DNA from: Gammaproteobacteria bacterium
GTDB lineage: Bacteria > Pseudomonadota > Gammaproteobacteria > Steroidobacterales > Steroidobacteraceae
Length of the DNA: 44,097 bases
Assembly: GCA_019247195.1 (NCBI GenBank)
Contig: JAFAPI010000092.1
Span: 1-44,097, forward strand
Reading direction: 5' to 3'
A model generated the notes under the pieces. The model worked only from the letters and a program-made list of their open reading frames with translations. It made no database searches and was not told where the DNA came from. Positions 16,411-24,906 of this stretch are shown here, one piece after another (the stretch's first letter is position 1; each line of letters opens with the position of its first letter). The position numbers were made by a program, and so were the translations under genes.

Positions 16411-18324
16411 ATGCCCGAGTCCAAGACCCAACCGGTCCGCGTACTGATCGCCGATGACGAGGCGGACGTGCGCGACGCTTACCGGCAGATCCTTCTGGAG
16501 AACGAGGTGACGCAGGAGATCGCCGGATTCCGCGAGCTGCGCAGTCGCCTCTTCAAGAAGAGCCCCGCCGACACCGCGCGGGAGCGCTCACTCGCGCGCG
16601 GTGCGGTTTTCGAGCCGGTGTTCGTGTCCGGCGCCGAGGCCGCCGTCAGCGCGGTGAAGGACGGCCTGGCGAACAACCAGCCCTTCGCGGTGGTGTTCCT
16701 CGACATGCGCATGCCGCCGGGGCCCGATGGTGCGTGGGCCGCCACCCGGATCCGCGAGCTCGATCCGGCGGTGGAGCTGGTCATCTGCACGGCGTACTCG
16801 GACGTCGACCCACTGGAAATCGGCGGGCTCGCCCCGCCCGAGGACAAGCTGTCCTACCTGCAGAAGCCATTCCATCCGCACGAGATCCGCCAGCTGACCA
16901 TCGCCCTCGGCAGCAAGTGGCGGGCGGAGCGTCGCATCGTGCGGCTGGCCTACTTTGACACCCTCACCGGCCTGCCGAACCGCGAGCAGTCGCGTAACCG
17001 CCTGGTCGGAGCCTTGCAGGTCGCCAAGGAGCACGAGCGTACGCTCGCCGTGCTGTACCTCGACCTCGACAACTTCAAGCGCGTCAACGACACACTCGGC
17101 CACGCCGTAGGTGACCAGCTGTTGTGCGTGGTCGCGGACCGTCTGCGCGGCTCGCTGCGCTCGGGCAACGCGGAAACCGCGACGGCGAACGCGATCGATA
17201 CCTCGCGACTCGGCGATCTGGCACGGCTGGGGGGCGATGAGTTCATGGTGCTGCTGCCCAACCTGCGCGCCGCGACCGACGCCGGGGCAGTAGCCGAGCG
17301 CTTGATCGCGGCGCTGCGTGAGCCGGTACAGCTGGCCCGCAACAGCCTGGTCGTCACCCCGAGCGTTGGCATCGCCATCTATCCGCGCGACGGGGCGGAC
17401 GCGGAGACGCTGCTGCGCAATGCCGACCTCGCCATGTATTTTGCCAAGCGGCGCAGCCCCGGGACCCATGCGTACTACGACGTCGCCATGAACGCGACTG
17501 CGCTGCATCGCTTCACCATCGAGGAGCAATTGCGTTTCGCCCTCGAGCGCAACGAATTCTCGCTGCAGTATCAGCCGCAGTTCGACGTGCGCACCGGCAA
17601 CATCTCGGGCATGGAGGCGCTACTGCGCTGGAACAGCGCCCAGCTCGGCCCGGTGAGCCCGGGCGAGTTCATCCCCGTGGCGGAGGAGACCGGCCTCATC
17701 CACGCGATCGGCAAGTGGGTATTGCGCTCGGCGTGCCTGCAGGCCAGGGCATGGCAGGTCGAGAACCTGCCGTTCGAGCGCATCGCCGTCAATGTCTCCG
17801 GGCGCCAGTTCGCGCTGGCGGAGTACCCGGCCGAGGTCGCCGCCGTGCTGGCCGAGACGGGCCTGCCGCCCTCGGCGCTCGAGCTCGAGATCACCGAGTC
17901 CGTCGTCATGGCCGACGAGGAGTGGGCAGAGAAGGCGATCAACCAGCTCAAGTCTATCGGCGTCTCACTCGCCATCGATGACTTCGGCACCGGCTATTCC
18001 AGCTTCGGCAGGCTGCGGCACTTCTCGGTGGATCGCCTCAAGATCGACCGCTCCTTCGTCAGCAGCGTGACGGAATGCAATGACGACCGTGCCATCGCCT
18101 CGGCGATCATCGCCATGTCGCGTTCGCTGCGCATCAACGTGACCGCCGAGGGCGTGGAGAATTTCCCGCAGCTCGCTTTCCTGCAGGAGCAGGACTGCCA
18201 GGACGCCCAGGGCTTCCTGCTCAGCCGCCCGCTGCAGGCCGAGGCGGCCCGCGAGCTGCTGAAGCGGGTCGAGGCGGCGAGCGCGGAGTCGCGTACCCAG
18301 CGCCTCAAGGCCATCATGGGCTGA
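16411..18324 (+). CDS. REC-GGDEF-EAL response regulator (cyclic-di-GMP)
   Basis: 637 residues. The receiver domain has acidic LIADDEADV, phospho-acceptor D98 in VVFLDMRMPP, T127 and K152 (LQKPF). About 35 extra residues (roughly 36-70) sit between the first helix and the next strand. The diguanylate cyclase domain is intact (FDTLTGLPNRE, LGGDEF with GGDEF at 274-278). The phosphodiesterase domain keeps MEALLRW (EAL at 402-404), DDFGTGYSS, KIDRSFV and AEGVE. Both enzymatic activities therefore look possible. RLGD at 266-269 is one residue too close to GGDEF for a standard RxxD inhibitory site. ATG 16411 has GAGG overlapping the kinase stop, so the two genes are co-transcribed and probably coupled. 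Cytoplasmic. Whether synthesis or breakdown of cyclic-di-GMP dominates after phosphorylation cannot be read from sequence. Confidence 0.95.
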   Translation: MPESKTQPVRVLIADDEADVRDAYRQILLENEVTQEIAGFRELRSRLFKKSPADTARERSLARGAVFEPVFVSGAEAAVSAVKDGLANNQPFAVVFLDMRMPPGPDGAWAATRIRELDPAVELVICTAYSDVDPLEIGGLAPPEDKLSYLQKPFHPHEIRQLTIALGSKWRAERRIVRLAYFDTLTGLPNREQSRNRLVGALQVAKEHERTLAVLYLDLDNFKRVNDTLGHAVGDQLLCVVADRLRGSLRSGNAETATANAIDTSRLGDLARLGGDEFMVLLPNLRAATDAGAVAERLIAALREPVQLARNSLVVTPSVGIAIYPRDGADAETLLRNADLAMYFAKRRSPGTHAYYDVAMNATALHRFTIEEQLRFALERNEFSLQYQPQFDVRTGNISGMEALLRWNSAQLGPVSPGEFIPVAEETGLIHAIGKWVLRSACLQARAWQVENLPFERIAVNVSGRQFALAEYPAEVAAVLAETGLPPSALELEITESVVMADEEWAEKAINQLKSIGVSLAIDDFGTGYSSFGRLRHFSVDRLKIDRSFVSSVTECNDDRAIASAIIAMSRSLRINVTAEGVENFPQLAFLQEQDCQDAQGFLLSRPLQAEAARELLKRVEAASAESRTQRLKAIMG

Positions 18325-18327
18325 GCC

Positions 18328-18356
18328 GGAACAGCCCCGGCAGGGGCGCGTAGAAT
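18328..18356 (+). promoter_or_regulatory. possible promoter of the glcF-like gene
   Basis: GGAACA (18328-18333), 17 bases, TAGAAT (18351-18356; five of six to TATAAT). Transcription would start near 18363, inside the hairpin described at 18359-18382. The -35 box is weak. Confidence 0.4.
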
Positions 18357-18358
18357 GG

Positions 18359-18382
18359 CCCCGCTCCGATCAGAAAGCGGGG
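18359..18382 (+). promoter_or_regulatory. hairpin covering the ribosome site of the glcF-like gene
   Basis: CCCCGCT (18359-18365) pairs perfectly with AGCGGGG (18376-18382), leaving a 10-base loop. The right arm ends one base before the ATG at 18384 and contains the only Shine-Dalgarno-like purines (GCGGGGA), so the stem could restrict translation. Confidence 0.4.
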
Positions 18383-18383
18383 A

Positions 18384-19628
18384 ATGCAGACCGCGCTCGC
18401 CGAATCCCTTCAGCACCGCGCCGACGCAGCCGAGGCCGCCTCGATCCTGCGCGCGTGCGTGCACTGCGGGCTCTGCCTCGCCAGCTGCCCGACCTATCAG
18501 TTGCGGGGCGACGAGCTGGACAGCCCGCGTGGCCGCATCTACCTGACGAAGCAGCTTCTCGAAGGCGGCGCGGCGAGCGCGCGCACACGGCTGCACCTGG
18601 ATCGCTGTCTGTCCTGCGGCGCATGTGAGAGCGCCTGCCCCTCCGGTGTGCGCTATGGACGGCTGCTGGAGATCGGACGCTCCGTGCTCGACAGCCGGTC
18701 GGCGCGACCGCTGCGGCAGGTACTCGCACGCTACCTGCTGCGCAAGCTGATCCCGCACCGTCGGCGTGTGCGAGTGCTGCTCATGGTGGCCCGTATGGCG
18801 CGACCGCTGCTGCCGCAGCGGCTGCGCGCGCACGTGCCACGGCGCCGCCGGCGTGCCGGGTCGAGCGCCTGGCCCGCACCGCGACACGCGCGCCGGGTCC
18901 TGCTCCTCGAGGGGTGCGCGCAGGCCGCGCTGGCACCCGAGATCAACGTGGCGGCGGCGCGCGTCCTCGATACGCTAGGCATCAGCGCGCTGCGGGTGCC
19001 GCAGGCCGGCTGCTGCGGCGCGCTGACCCACCACCTCGGCGCGGAAGAGGAGACCCGCGCACAGCTGCGCCGCAATGTCGATGTACTCGAGCCGCTGCTC
19101 GATGAAAGGGTCGAGGCGGTGCTCTCCGCCTCGAGCGCCTGCAGTGCCGTGCTCACGCAGTACGGCCGGCTCCTGGCCGCCGAGCCCGGCTACGCGGCGC
19201 GTGCCGCGCGCATCGCCACCTTAGCGCTGGACCTCAGCGAGGTGGTTGCTGCGGAGGGCGATGCGCTGCGACGCGAACTTCCCCCGGGTCGTGGCGCCGG
19301 CGTGCGCGTCGCGTTCCAGTCACCCTGCACCCTGCAACACGCGCTGCAGAGTGCCGGCAAGGTCGAGCCGCTGTTGCGCGCGGCGGGTTACGAACTCACC
19401 GCGGTCGCAGATGAGGGGCGCTGCTGCGGGGCGGCGGGCACCTACTTCCTCCTGCAGGGTGAGCTCTCGGTGCAACTGCGCGACGCGAAGCTCGCCGCAC
19501 TGCAGGCGGGGGAACCGGCGTTACTCGCCACCGCCAACATCGGTTGCCTGCAGCAGCTGCGCAGCGCCGCGACGCTGCCGGTGCGGCACTGGATCGAACT
19601 CCTGGCCGCGAGGCTCGATCGTGGCTGA
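18384..19628 (+). CDS. glcF: GlcF-like iron-sulfur subunit of glycolate oxidase
   Basis: 414 residues, matching the iron-sulfur subunit of glycolate oxidase. GlcF passes electrons from the FAD subunit GlcD/GlcE to the membrane quinone pool. Two 4Fe-4S motifs, CVHCGLCLASCP and CLSCGACESACP, are followed by two cysteine-rich CCG repeats (QAGCCGAL and GRCCGAAGTYF), the usual GlcF order and length. A basic linker (about residues 110-165) has many Arg. No glcD or glcE is next to it; glcF normally sits in a glcDEF operon. The APC permease begins inside its 3' end (8-base overlap), suggesting co-transcription. Related two-cluster proteins for other 2-hydroxy acids (for example LutA-type lactate proteins) are an alternative reading, but two ferredoxin motifs plus two CCG domains favour GlcF. 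Confidence 0.87.
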   Translation: MQTALAESLQHRADAAEAASILRACVHCGLCLASCPTYQLRGDELDSPRGRIYLTKQLLEGGAASARTRLHLDRCLSCGACESACPSGVRYGRLLEIGRSVLDSRSARPLRQVLARYLLRKLIPHRRRVRVLLMVARMARPLLPQRLRAHVPRRRRRAGSSAWPAPRHARRVLLLEGCAQAALAPEINVAAARVLDTLGISALRVPQAGCCGALTHHLGAEEETRAQLRRNVDVLEPLLDERVEAVLSASSACSAVLTQYGRLLAAEPGYAARAARIATLALDLSEVVAAEGDALRRELPPGRGAGVRVAFQSPCTLQHALQSAGKVEPLLRAAGYELTAVADEGRCCGAAGTYFLLQGELSVQLRDAKLAALQAGEPALLATANIGCLQQLRSAATLPVRHWIELLAARLDRG

Positions 19629-20982
19629 CGCCTGGGGCGAGCGCATGCCGCGCTCGGTCACGCTGTTGCAGACCATCGGGGTCTCGGTGGGCATCACCAT
19701 CGGCAGCGGCATCTTCATCGTCCCGGCCACGATTGCGGGGCAACTGCAGACGCCGGGCCTCATCCTGCTCTGCTGGGCGCTGGGCGGCCTCATTGCGATG
19801 TGCGGGGCGCTCAGCCTCGCCGAGCTCGCCGGGGCGCTGCCGCGCTCGGGCGGGGTCTTTGCCTACCTGCTCGAGGCCTACGGCCCGCTGCCCGCGTTCC
19901 TGTTCGGCTGGACCGAGTTCGTGGTGGTGCGCGCGGCAGCACTCGGCGCCATCGCGACCGTGTTCGCCGAATACCTCGGCTATTTCACGCCGTTGTCCGC
20001 GTTCCAGGTGCGCGAGGTCGCCGCGCTGGCGATCCTGGCGATCGGCGTGCTCAACTACGTGGGCGTGCAGCGCGCCGCAGCACTGCAGAACCTGACCACC
20101 GCGCTCAAGTACGCGGCGCTCTTCGGCCTTGGCCTGCTCGCCTTCACGGCGCGCGGCGGCACCGCCGCGCACTTCAGTCCCGCTTTCAGCGGCGGCCTGC
20201 CGCTGTCGTTGCTGGCGAGCGCGCTGATACCGGTCATGTGGACCTACGATGGCTGGGCTGACGCGGGGGCGGTGGCCGGGGAGGTGCGCGATCCGCAGCG
20301 TAACCTGCCCCGGGGGCTGATCGGCGGCGCGCTATGCGTGATGGTGGTCTACCTGCTGGTGAACGTGGGATTTCTGTATGCCCTGCCGCCGTCGGCCATG
20401 TCGGGCTCGCGGCTCATCGCCAATGACGTCGCGGCGCGCGTGCCGCTGCTGGGCGCGGCCGGTATGGCGGTGGTCGCCGGCGCGGTGGCCATCTCGGCAC
20501 TGGGAAGCCTCAATGGCTCGATGCTGACCGGCTCGCGCATCTTCTTCGCCATGGCCGACCGCCGGCTGTTCTTCGGTCTCGCGGCCCACCTCTCGCCGCG
20601 TTTTCGCACGCCCGACGTCGCCATCGCGATCGCGACCGTGCTCGGTATCGTGTTCGTACTGCAGAACGACTTCGCACAGCTGGCGCGCAACTTCGTGCTG
20701 GGTATCTGGCCGTTCTACGCGCTGGCCGTGGCGGCGGTATTCGTGCTGCGCCGCCGGCGGCCCGAGTTGGCGCGTCCGTATCGGGTGAGCGGCTACCCGC
20801 TGGTGCCGGCCGTCTTCCTGCTCGCCTCCCTGTACATGGTCGTCAACGCGCTGCTGAGTGATGCCGCCAAGACCGGCTTGACCCTGCTGATCATTCTCGC
20901 CGGGATCCCGGTCTACTGGCTGCGGGCGCGCTGGCTCGGGCGGGCAGCCAGCCTATCCTCCGGCGCCGGTCTCCCCGGCTGA
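19621..20982 (+). CDS. APC-family amino acid permease
   Basis: About 453 residues with roughly 12 hydrophobic segments. The first helix carries GVSVGITIGSGIFIVPA, the substrate-binding unwound-helix motif of the APC superfamily; a further conserved stretch is MWTYDGWADAGAVAGEVRDP, typical of LAT/SteT-like permeases. Inner membrane, probably amino acid uptake or exchange; the substrate is not predictable. GTG 19621 overlaps the GlcF stop by eight bases; ATG 19645 (MPRSVTLLQ) is the main alternative and would lose only eight residues. Sixteen bases separate its stop from the HlyD-type gene. Confidence 0.88.
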   Translation: MADAWGERMPRSVTLLQTIGVSVGITIGSGIFIVPATIAGQLQTPGLILLCWALGGLIAMCGALSLAELAGALPRSGGVFAYLLEAYGPLPAFLFGWTEFVVVRAAALGAIATVFAEYLGYFTPLSAFQVREVAALAILAIGVLNYVGVQRAAALQNLTTALKYAALFGLGLLAFTARGGTAAHFSPAFSGGLPLSLLASALIPVMWTYDGWADAGAVAGEVRDPQRNLPRGLIGGALCVMVVYLLVNVGFLYALPPSAMSGSRLIANDVAARVPLLGAAGMAVVAGAVAISALGSLNGSMLTGSRIFFAMADRRLFFGLAAHLSPRFRTPDVAIAIATVLGIVFVLQNDFAQLARNFVLGIWPFYALAVAAVFVLRRRRPELARPYRVSGYPLVPAVFLLASLYMVVNALLSDAAKTGLTLLIILAGIPVYWLRARWLGRAASLSSGAGLPG

Positions 20983-20997
20983 CGCCCTGGGCGCACG

Positions 20998-22053
20998 ATG
21001 GCCAGCAGTCCGCCTGCCGCACCGCGCCTGCGCCCACCGCGTCGCATCGCGCTGCTGGCCGCCGCTGCTCTGCTGGCCGGACTTGGGCTGGCCCTCTGGT
21101 GGTGGCAGCGCCAGCGGCCGGACGATCCGCACGCCCCTTTGCTGCTGTCGGGCAACGTGGACGTGCACCAGGTGGAGCTGGCCTTCCGCGTCGGGGGGCG
21201 CATCGCGCGCCTCGAGGTGCAGGAGGGAGCCCAGGTCGAGGCCGGGGCAGTGCTCGGTGAGCTCGACGCCGTGCCCTTCCAGACCGACGTCGCGGCGGCG
21301 CGCGCGGACGTCGAGCAGGCGCGCGCACAATCGCAGAAGACCGAGCGGGGCTTCCGTCCCGAGGAGATTGCGCAGTCACGGGCGCTGGTGGCGCAGCGCA
21401 CCGCCGATGTCAGCAACGCGCGGGTAACCCTGGCGCGGCAGCAGGAGCTGATCGGCTCCGGGCTCGCGACCCGTCAGCAGATCGATGACGCACAGGCCCG
21501 TCTGCGCATGGGGGAGGCCGCACTGGCGGCCGCGCGCGATCAGCTCAACCTGCAGCTGCATGGCTCGCGTATCGAAGACATCGAGGCCGAGCGCGCCCTG
21601 CTGGAGTCCGCCGAGGCACGCCTCGCCAAGGCACAGACCGCTCTTGCGGACACGGTGCTGCGCGCGCCGAGCGCCGGCATCATTTCCGTGCGGGCGCGCG
21701 AGCCGGGCGCCATAGTCGAGGCGGGTCAGACTGTGTATACCCTCGCGCTCACCGTACCGGTGTGGATCCGGGCCTACGTGCCGCAACCCCAGCTCGGGCG
21801 CATCAAGCCGGGCATGACGGTTCAGTTGAGCGTGGATTCGATGCCCGGACGTCAATACACCGGCACGGTCGGTTTCATCTCGCCGAGCGCGGAGTTCACG
21901 CCCAAGACCGTGCAAACCGAGCAGGTGCGCGATGACCTCGTCTATCGTGTCCGGGTCATCGCCGCGGACCCTGACAATGTATTCCGGCAGGGGATGCCGG
22001 TGACGGTGCGCGTTCCGCCGGCGGCCGCGGGCACGCTGGCCCGCAATCCCTGA
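20998..22053 (+). CDS. ybhG: HlyD/YbhG-type membrane-fusion protein
   Basis: 351-residue periplasmic adaptor for an ABC exporter. One N-terminal TM helix (RRIALLAAAALLAGLGLALWWW) anchors it. Then come the biotinyl-lipoyl half (GNVDVHQVELAFRVGGRI), a long coiled coil (about residues 95-200, Gln/Ala/Glu-rich), the second lipoyl half (DTVLRAPSAGIIS) and a beta-barrel domain (IRAYVPQPQLGRIKPGM). Length and order match YbhG. It is the first gene of a four-gene set in the same order as E. coli ybhG-ybhF-ybhS-ybhR. The next gene starts immediately after its stop, so the set is a tight operon. Confidence 0.9.
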   Translation: MASSPPAAPRLRPPRRIALLAAAALLAGLGLALWWWQRQRPDDPHAPLLLSGNVDVHQVELAFRVGGRIARLEVQEGAQVEAGAVLGELDAVPFQTDVAAARADVEQARAQSQKTERGFRPEEIAQSRALVAQRTADVSNARVTLARQQELIGSGLATRQQIDDAQARLRMGEAALAAARDQLNLQLHGSRIEDIEAERALLESAEARLAKAQTALADTVLRAPSAGIISVRAREPGAIVEAGQTVYTLALTVPVWIRAYVPQPQLGRIKPGMTVQLSVDSMPGRQYTGTVGFISPSAEFTPKTVQTEQVRDDLVYRVRVIAADPDNVFRQGMPVTVRVPPAAAGTLARNP

Positions 22054-23757
22054 GTGGTGACCGCGCCCGAGCCCGCCGCCCGGGTGCAGGCCCTCGTCAA
22101 GAGCTTCGGTGCGACCCGCGCGCTCGATGGCATCAGCGCGAGTCTGCCGGCGGGGACGATCCTCGGGCTGCTGGGCCCGGACGGGTCGGGCAAGACCACG
22201 CTCATCCGTCTGCTCGCCGGTCTCATGACGCCGACCGCAGGGTCCGTCGAGGTGCTCGGCCGCCGCCCGGACGCCGAGGGCGGGGCCACACAGGCCGAGG
22301 TCGGCTACATGCCGCAGCGTTTCGGGCTCTACGAGGACCTGTCGGTGCTCGACAACCTGAGCCTGTACGCCGATCTACGTGCCCTGCCGACCCCGGCGCG
22401 GCAGGCGCGCTTCGCGCAGCTGCTGGCCTTTACCGGTCTGGCGCCTTTCACTGCCCGGCTCGCCGGCGCTCTCTCCGGCGGCATGAAGCAAAAGCTCGGT
22501 CTGGCCTGCGCGCTGTTGGGACGGCCCCGGCTGCTGTTGCTCGATGAGCCCGGCGTGGGCGTCGACCCCCTGTCGCGTCGCGAACTGTGGCGCATGGTGA
22601 ATGAGCTGTTGCAGCAGGGGGTGACGGTGCTGTGGTCCACCGCGTATCTGGAGGAGGCGGAGCGCTGTGCCCATATCTGGCTGCTCGATGCCGGACGCCT
22701 GCTGTACGCGGGCGCGCCGCAGGAGCTCAGCCAGCGGGTCGCGGGGCGCGTGTTCCGCAGGCCAGTCGCGGCCGGCACGGCGCGGCGCGCTGCGGACGCC
22801 GAGCTCGAGCGCCCGGGCGTGCTCGACGCGGTGATCCAGGGCGCGAGCGTGCGTGTGGTCGCGCGTGCCGTCCCGGTAGCGCAGTTCGCACCGCCCGCTT
22901 ACCAGGCGGTCGCGCCACGCCTCGAGGACGCCTACGTCGAGCTCCTCGGCGGGGCCCGCAAGGGGGCGAGCGCACTCGCGCAGGGGTGGCCCAGTCGCGC
23001 ACCCGAGCGTGGTTCTGTGCTGGTACGCGCGCGCGGCCTGACGCGGCGTTTCGGCGACTTTACGGCCGCGGACCGGGTCAGTTTCGAGGTCCGGGCCGGG
23101 GAGATTTACGGCCTGCTGGGCCCGAACGGTGCCGGCAAGTCGACGACCTTCCGCATGCTCTGCGGTCTTCTGCGCCCGACCGCAGGCGAGGCGAGCGTCG
23201 CGGGGGTGAACCTGCTGCACGCTGCCAGCCAGGCGCGCGCGCGTCTGGGCTACATGGCGCAGAAGTTCTCGCTCTACGGCGACCTGTCGGTGCGGCAGAA
23301 CCTCGACTATTTCGCCGACATCTACGGACTGCGCCGTGAGGCACGCCGCACGCGGGTGAACGCCATGATCGACATGTTCGATCTCGGGCCGCATCTGCGC
23401 GACAACGCCGCTCTGCTGCCCCTCGGCTACAAGCAGCGCCTGGCGCTTGCCTGCGCCACGCTGCATGCCCCCGCCGTGCTGTTTCTCGATGAGCCGACCA
23501 GCGGCGTCGATCCCTTGATGCGACGTGAGTTCTGGCACCACATCGGCGCGCTCACCACCCGCGGCGTCGCGGTGGTGGTCACCACGCACTTCATGGAGGA
23601 AGCCGAGTACTGTGACCGCATCGGCCTCATCTGGCGCGGGCGCAAGATCGCCGAGGGCACGCCGGATGAACTCAAGCAGCGCGTGCGTAGCTCCGCGCAC
23701 CCCGAGCCGACGCTCGAGGATGCCTTCATAGCGCTCATCGGGAGCGAGGCGGCATGA
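22054..23757 (+). CDS. ybhF: YbhF-type tandem ABC ATPase
   Basis: 567 residues with two fused nucleotide-binding domains. Domain 1 has Walker A GPDGSGKT, signature LSGGMKQKL and Walker B LLLLDEPGVGVD. Domain 2 has GPNGAGKST, a divergent signature LPLGYKQRL and VLFLDEPTSGVD, followed by THFMEEAEYCDRIGL. The altered second signature is, as far as I recall, normal for YbhF. GTG 22054 directly abuts the ybhG stop; a second GTG follows at 22057. It energises the YbhS/YbhR permease pair in the inner membrane. In E. coli this system is linked to drug and cation tolerance; the substrate here is unknown. Confidence 0.93.
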   Translation: MVTAPEPAARVQALVKSFGATRALDGISASLPAGTILGLLGPDGSGKTTLIRLLAGLMTPTAGSVEVLGRRPDAEGGATQAEVGYMPQRFGLYEDLSVLDNLSLYADLRALPTPARQARFAQLLAFTGLAPFTARLAGALSGGMKQKLGLACALLGRPRLLLLDEPGVGVDPLSRRELWRMVNELLQQGVTVLWSTAYLEEAERCAHIWLLDAGRLLYAGAPQELSQRVAGRVFRRPVAAGTARRAADAELERPGVLDAVIQGASVRVVARAVPVAQFAPPAYQAVAPRLEDAYVELLGGARKGASALAQGWPSRAPERGSVLVRARGLTRRFGDFTAADRVSFEVRAGEIYGLLGPNGAGKSTTFRMLCGLLRPTAGEASVAGVNLLHAASQARARLGYMAQKFSLYGDLSVRQNLDYFADIYGLRREARRTRVNAMIDMFDLGPHLRDNAALLPLGYKQRLALACATLHAPAVLFLDEPTSGVDPLMRREFWHHIGALTTRGVAVVVTTHFMEEAEYCDRIGLIWRGRKIAEGTPDELKQRVRSSAHPEPTLEDAFIALIGSEAA

Positions 23758-24896
23758 TCCTGGGCGCACCACTGCGTGCCTGGTGGCAGCAGCTCGGCGC
23801 CATCATGCTCAAGGAGGGCAAGCAGGTGGTGCGCGATCCGTCCAGCTGGATCATCGCGGTGATTCTGCCCCTCACCTTCCTGTTTCTGTTCGGCTACGGC
23901 ATCTCCCTCGATACCACCGTAGTCAAGGTCGCCCTGGTGCGCGAGGACGCCAGCCGCGACGCCGAGCAGCTCGCCGGTGCGCTCGGCCACTCGCGGTGGT
24001 TCCGGGTCGACTGGTATACGGAGCGGCCGCGCGCGGAGCGCGCGCTGCGCGATGCGGCCGTGAAGGCGGTCGTCATCATTCCCGCCGAGTTCGGCCGCCT
24101 CTTGCACGCCACTGGCGGCGGCGCGCAGGTGCAGGTGCTGGTCGACGGGTCCGAGCCCAACACCGCCAACTACGTGCGGGGCTACTTGAGCGCGGTATGG
24201 AATGAGTTCCTCGCCGCCCGCGCCAGCGAGCTGGGGGTGAGCCAGGCCCCGGTGCTCGATGTGGCGGTGCGCTACTGGTACAACGCCAACGCCATCAGCC
24301 GCTGGTTTCTCATCCCCGGCTCGATGACGGTGATCATGACCCTGCTCGGCACACTGCTTACCTCGCTGGTGATCGCGCGCGAGTATGAGCGGGGCACACT
24401 GGAAGCGCTGTACGCTACCCCGCTCACCCGCGGCCAGATCCTGCTGGGCAAGAGCCTGCCCTATTTTCTGCTGGCGATGATCTCGATGGCGGTGTGCGTG
24501 CTGACGGCGCGCGGGCTGTTCCAGGTACCCCTGCGCGGCTCGCTGCTGACCCTCGGCCTGGTGTCTGCCACCTTCCTGGTGCCGGCGCTGGGCCAGGGGC
24601 TGCTGATCTCGGTGAGCATGCGCTCCCAGATGGCGGCTGCGCAGCTCGGGCTCATGACCGGTTACCTGCCCGCCATGATGCTGTCAGGGTTCCTGTTCGA
24701 CATCCATTCCATGCCCGGTTGGCTGCAACTGCTGACCTACCTGATTCCGGCGCGCTACATGAATGTCTCGCTGCAGACCGTGTTCCTCGCCGGTGACATC
24801 TGGGCAGTCTTGTTGCCGAACATGCTGTTCATGCTGCTGGTCGGGACGCTGTTCTTCGCGCTCACCTGGCGGCGCCTCCATAAGCGTATCGACTGA
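23754..24896 (+). CDS. ybhS: YbhS-type ABC-2 permease
   Basis: 380 residues, ABC-2 (PF12698-like) permease: one TM helix near the N-terminus (IIAVILPLTFLFLFGYGI), a large periplasmic domain (about residues 50-170), then five TM segments. IAREYERGTLEALYATPLTRGQILLGK is the cytoplasmic coupling region of the family. The ATG overlaps the ybhF stop (ATGA), implying translational coupling. It probably pairs with the YbhR-type protein that follows to form a heterodimeric channel. Confidence 0.93.
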   Translation: MILGAPLRAWWQQLGAIMLKEGKQVVRDPSSWIIAVILPLTFLFLFGYGISLDTTVVKVALVREDASRDAEQLAGALGHSRWFRVDWYTERPRAERALRDAAVKAVVIIPAEFGRLLHATGGGAQVQVLVDGSEPNTANYVRGYLSAVWNEFLAARASELGVSQAPVLDVAVRYWYNANAISRWFLIPGSMTVIMTLLGTLLTSLVIAREYERGTLEALYATPLTRGQILLGKSLPYFLLAMISMAVCVLTARGLFQVPLRGSLLTLGLVSATFLVPALGQGLLISVSMRSQMAAAQLGLMTGYLPAMMLSGFLFDIHSMPGWLQLLTYLIPARYMNVSLQTVFLAGDIWAVLLPNMLFMLLVGTLFFALTWRRLHKRID

Positions 24897-24906
24897 GGCC
24901 GCAGGA

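Noticed and set aside
18333-18347. GCCCC-GGCA-GGGGC hairpin as a terminator after the REC-GGDEF-EAL gene
   Set aside because: Only five base pairs and no U tract; it also overlaps the putative glcF promoter spacer.
22375-23772. Long minus-strand open frame across the YbhF-type gene
   Set aside because: Covered by intact tandem ABC motifs on the plus strand; the antisense product has no recognisable domain.
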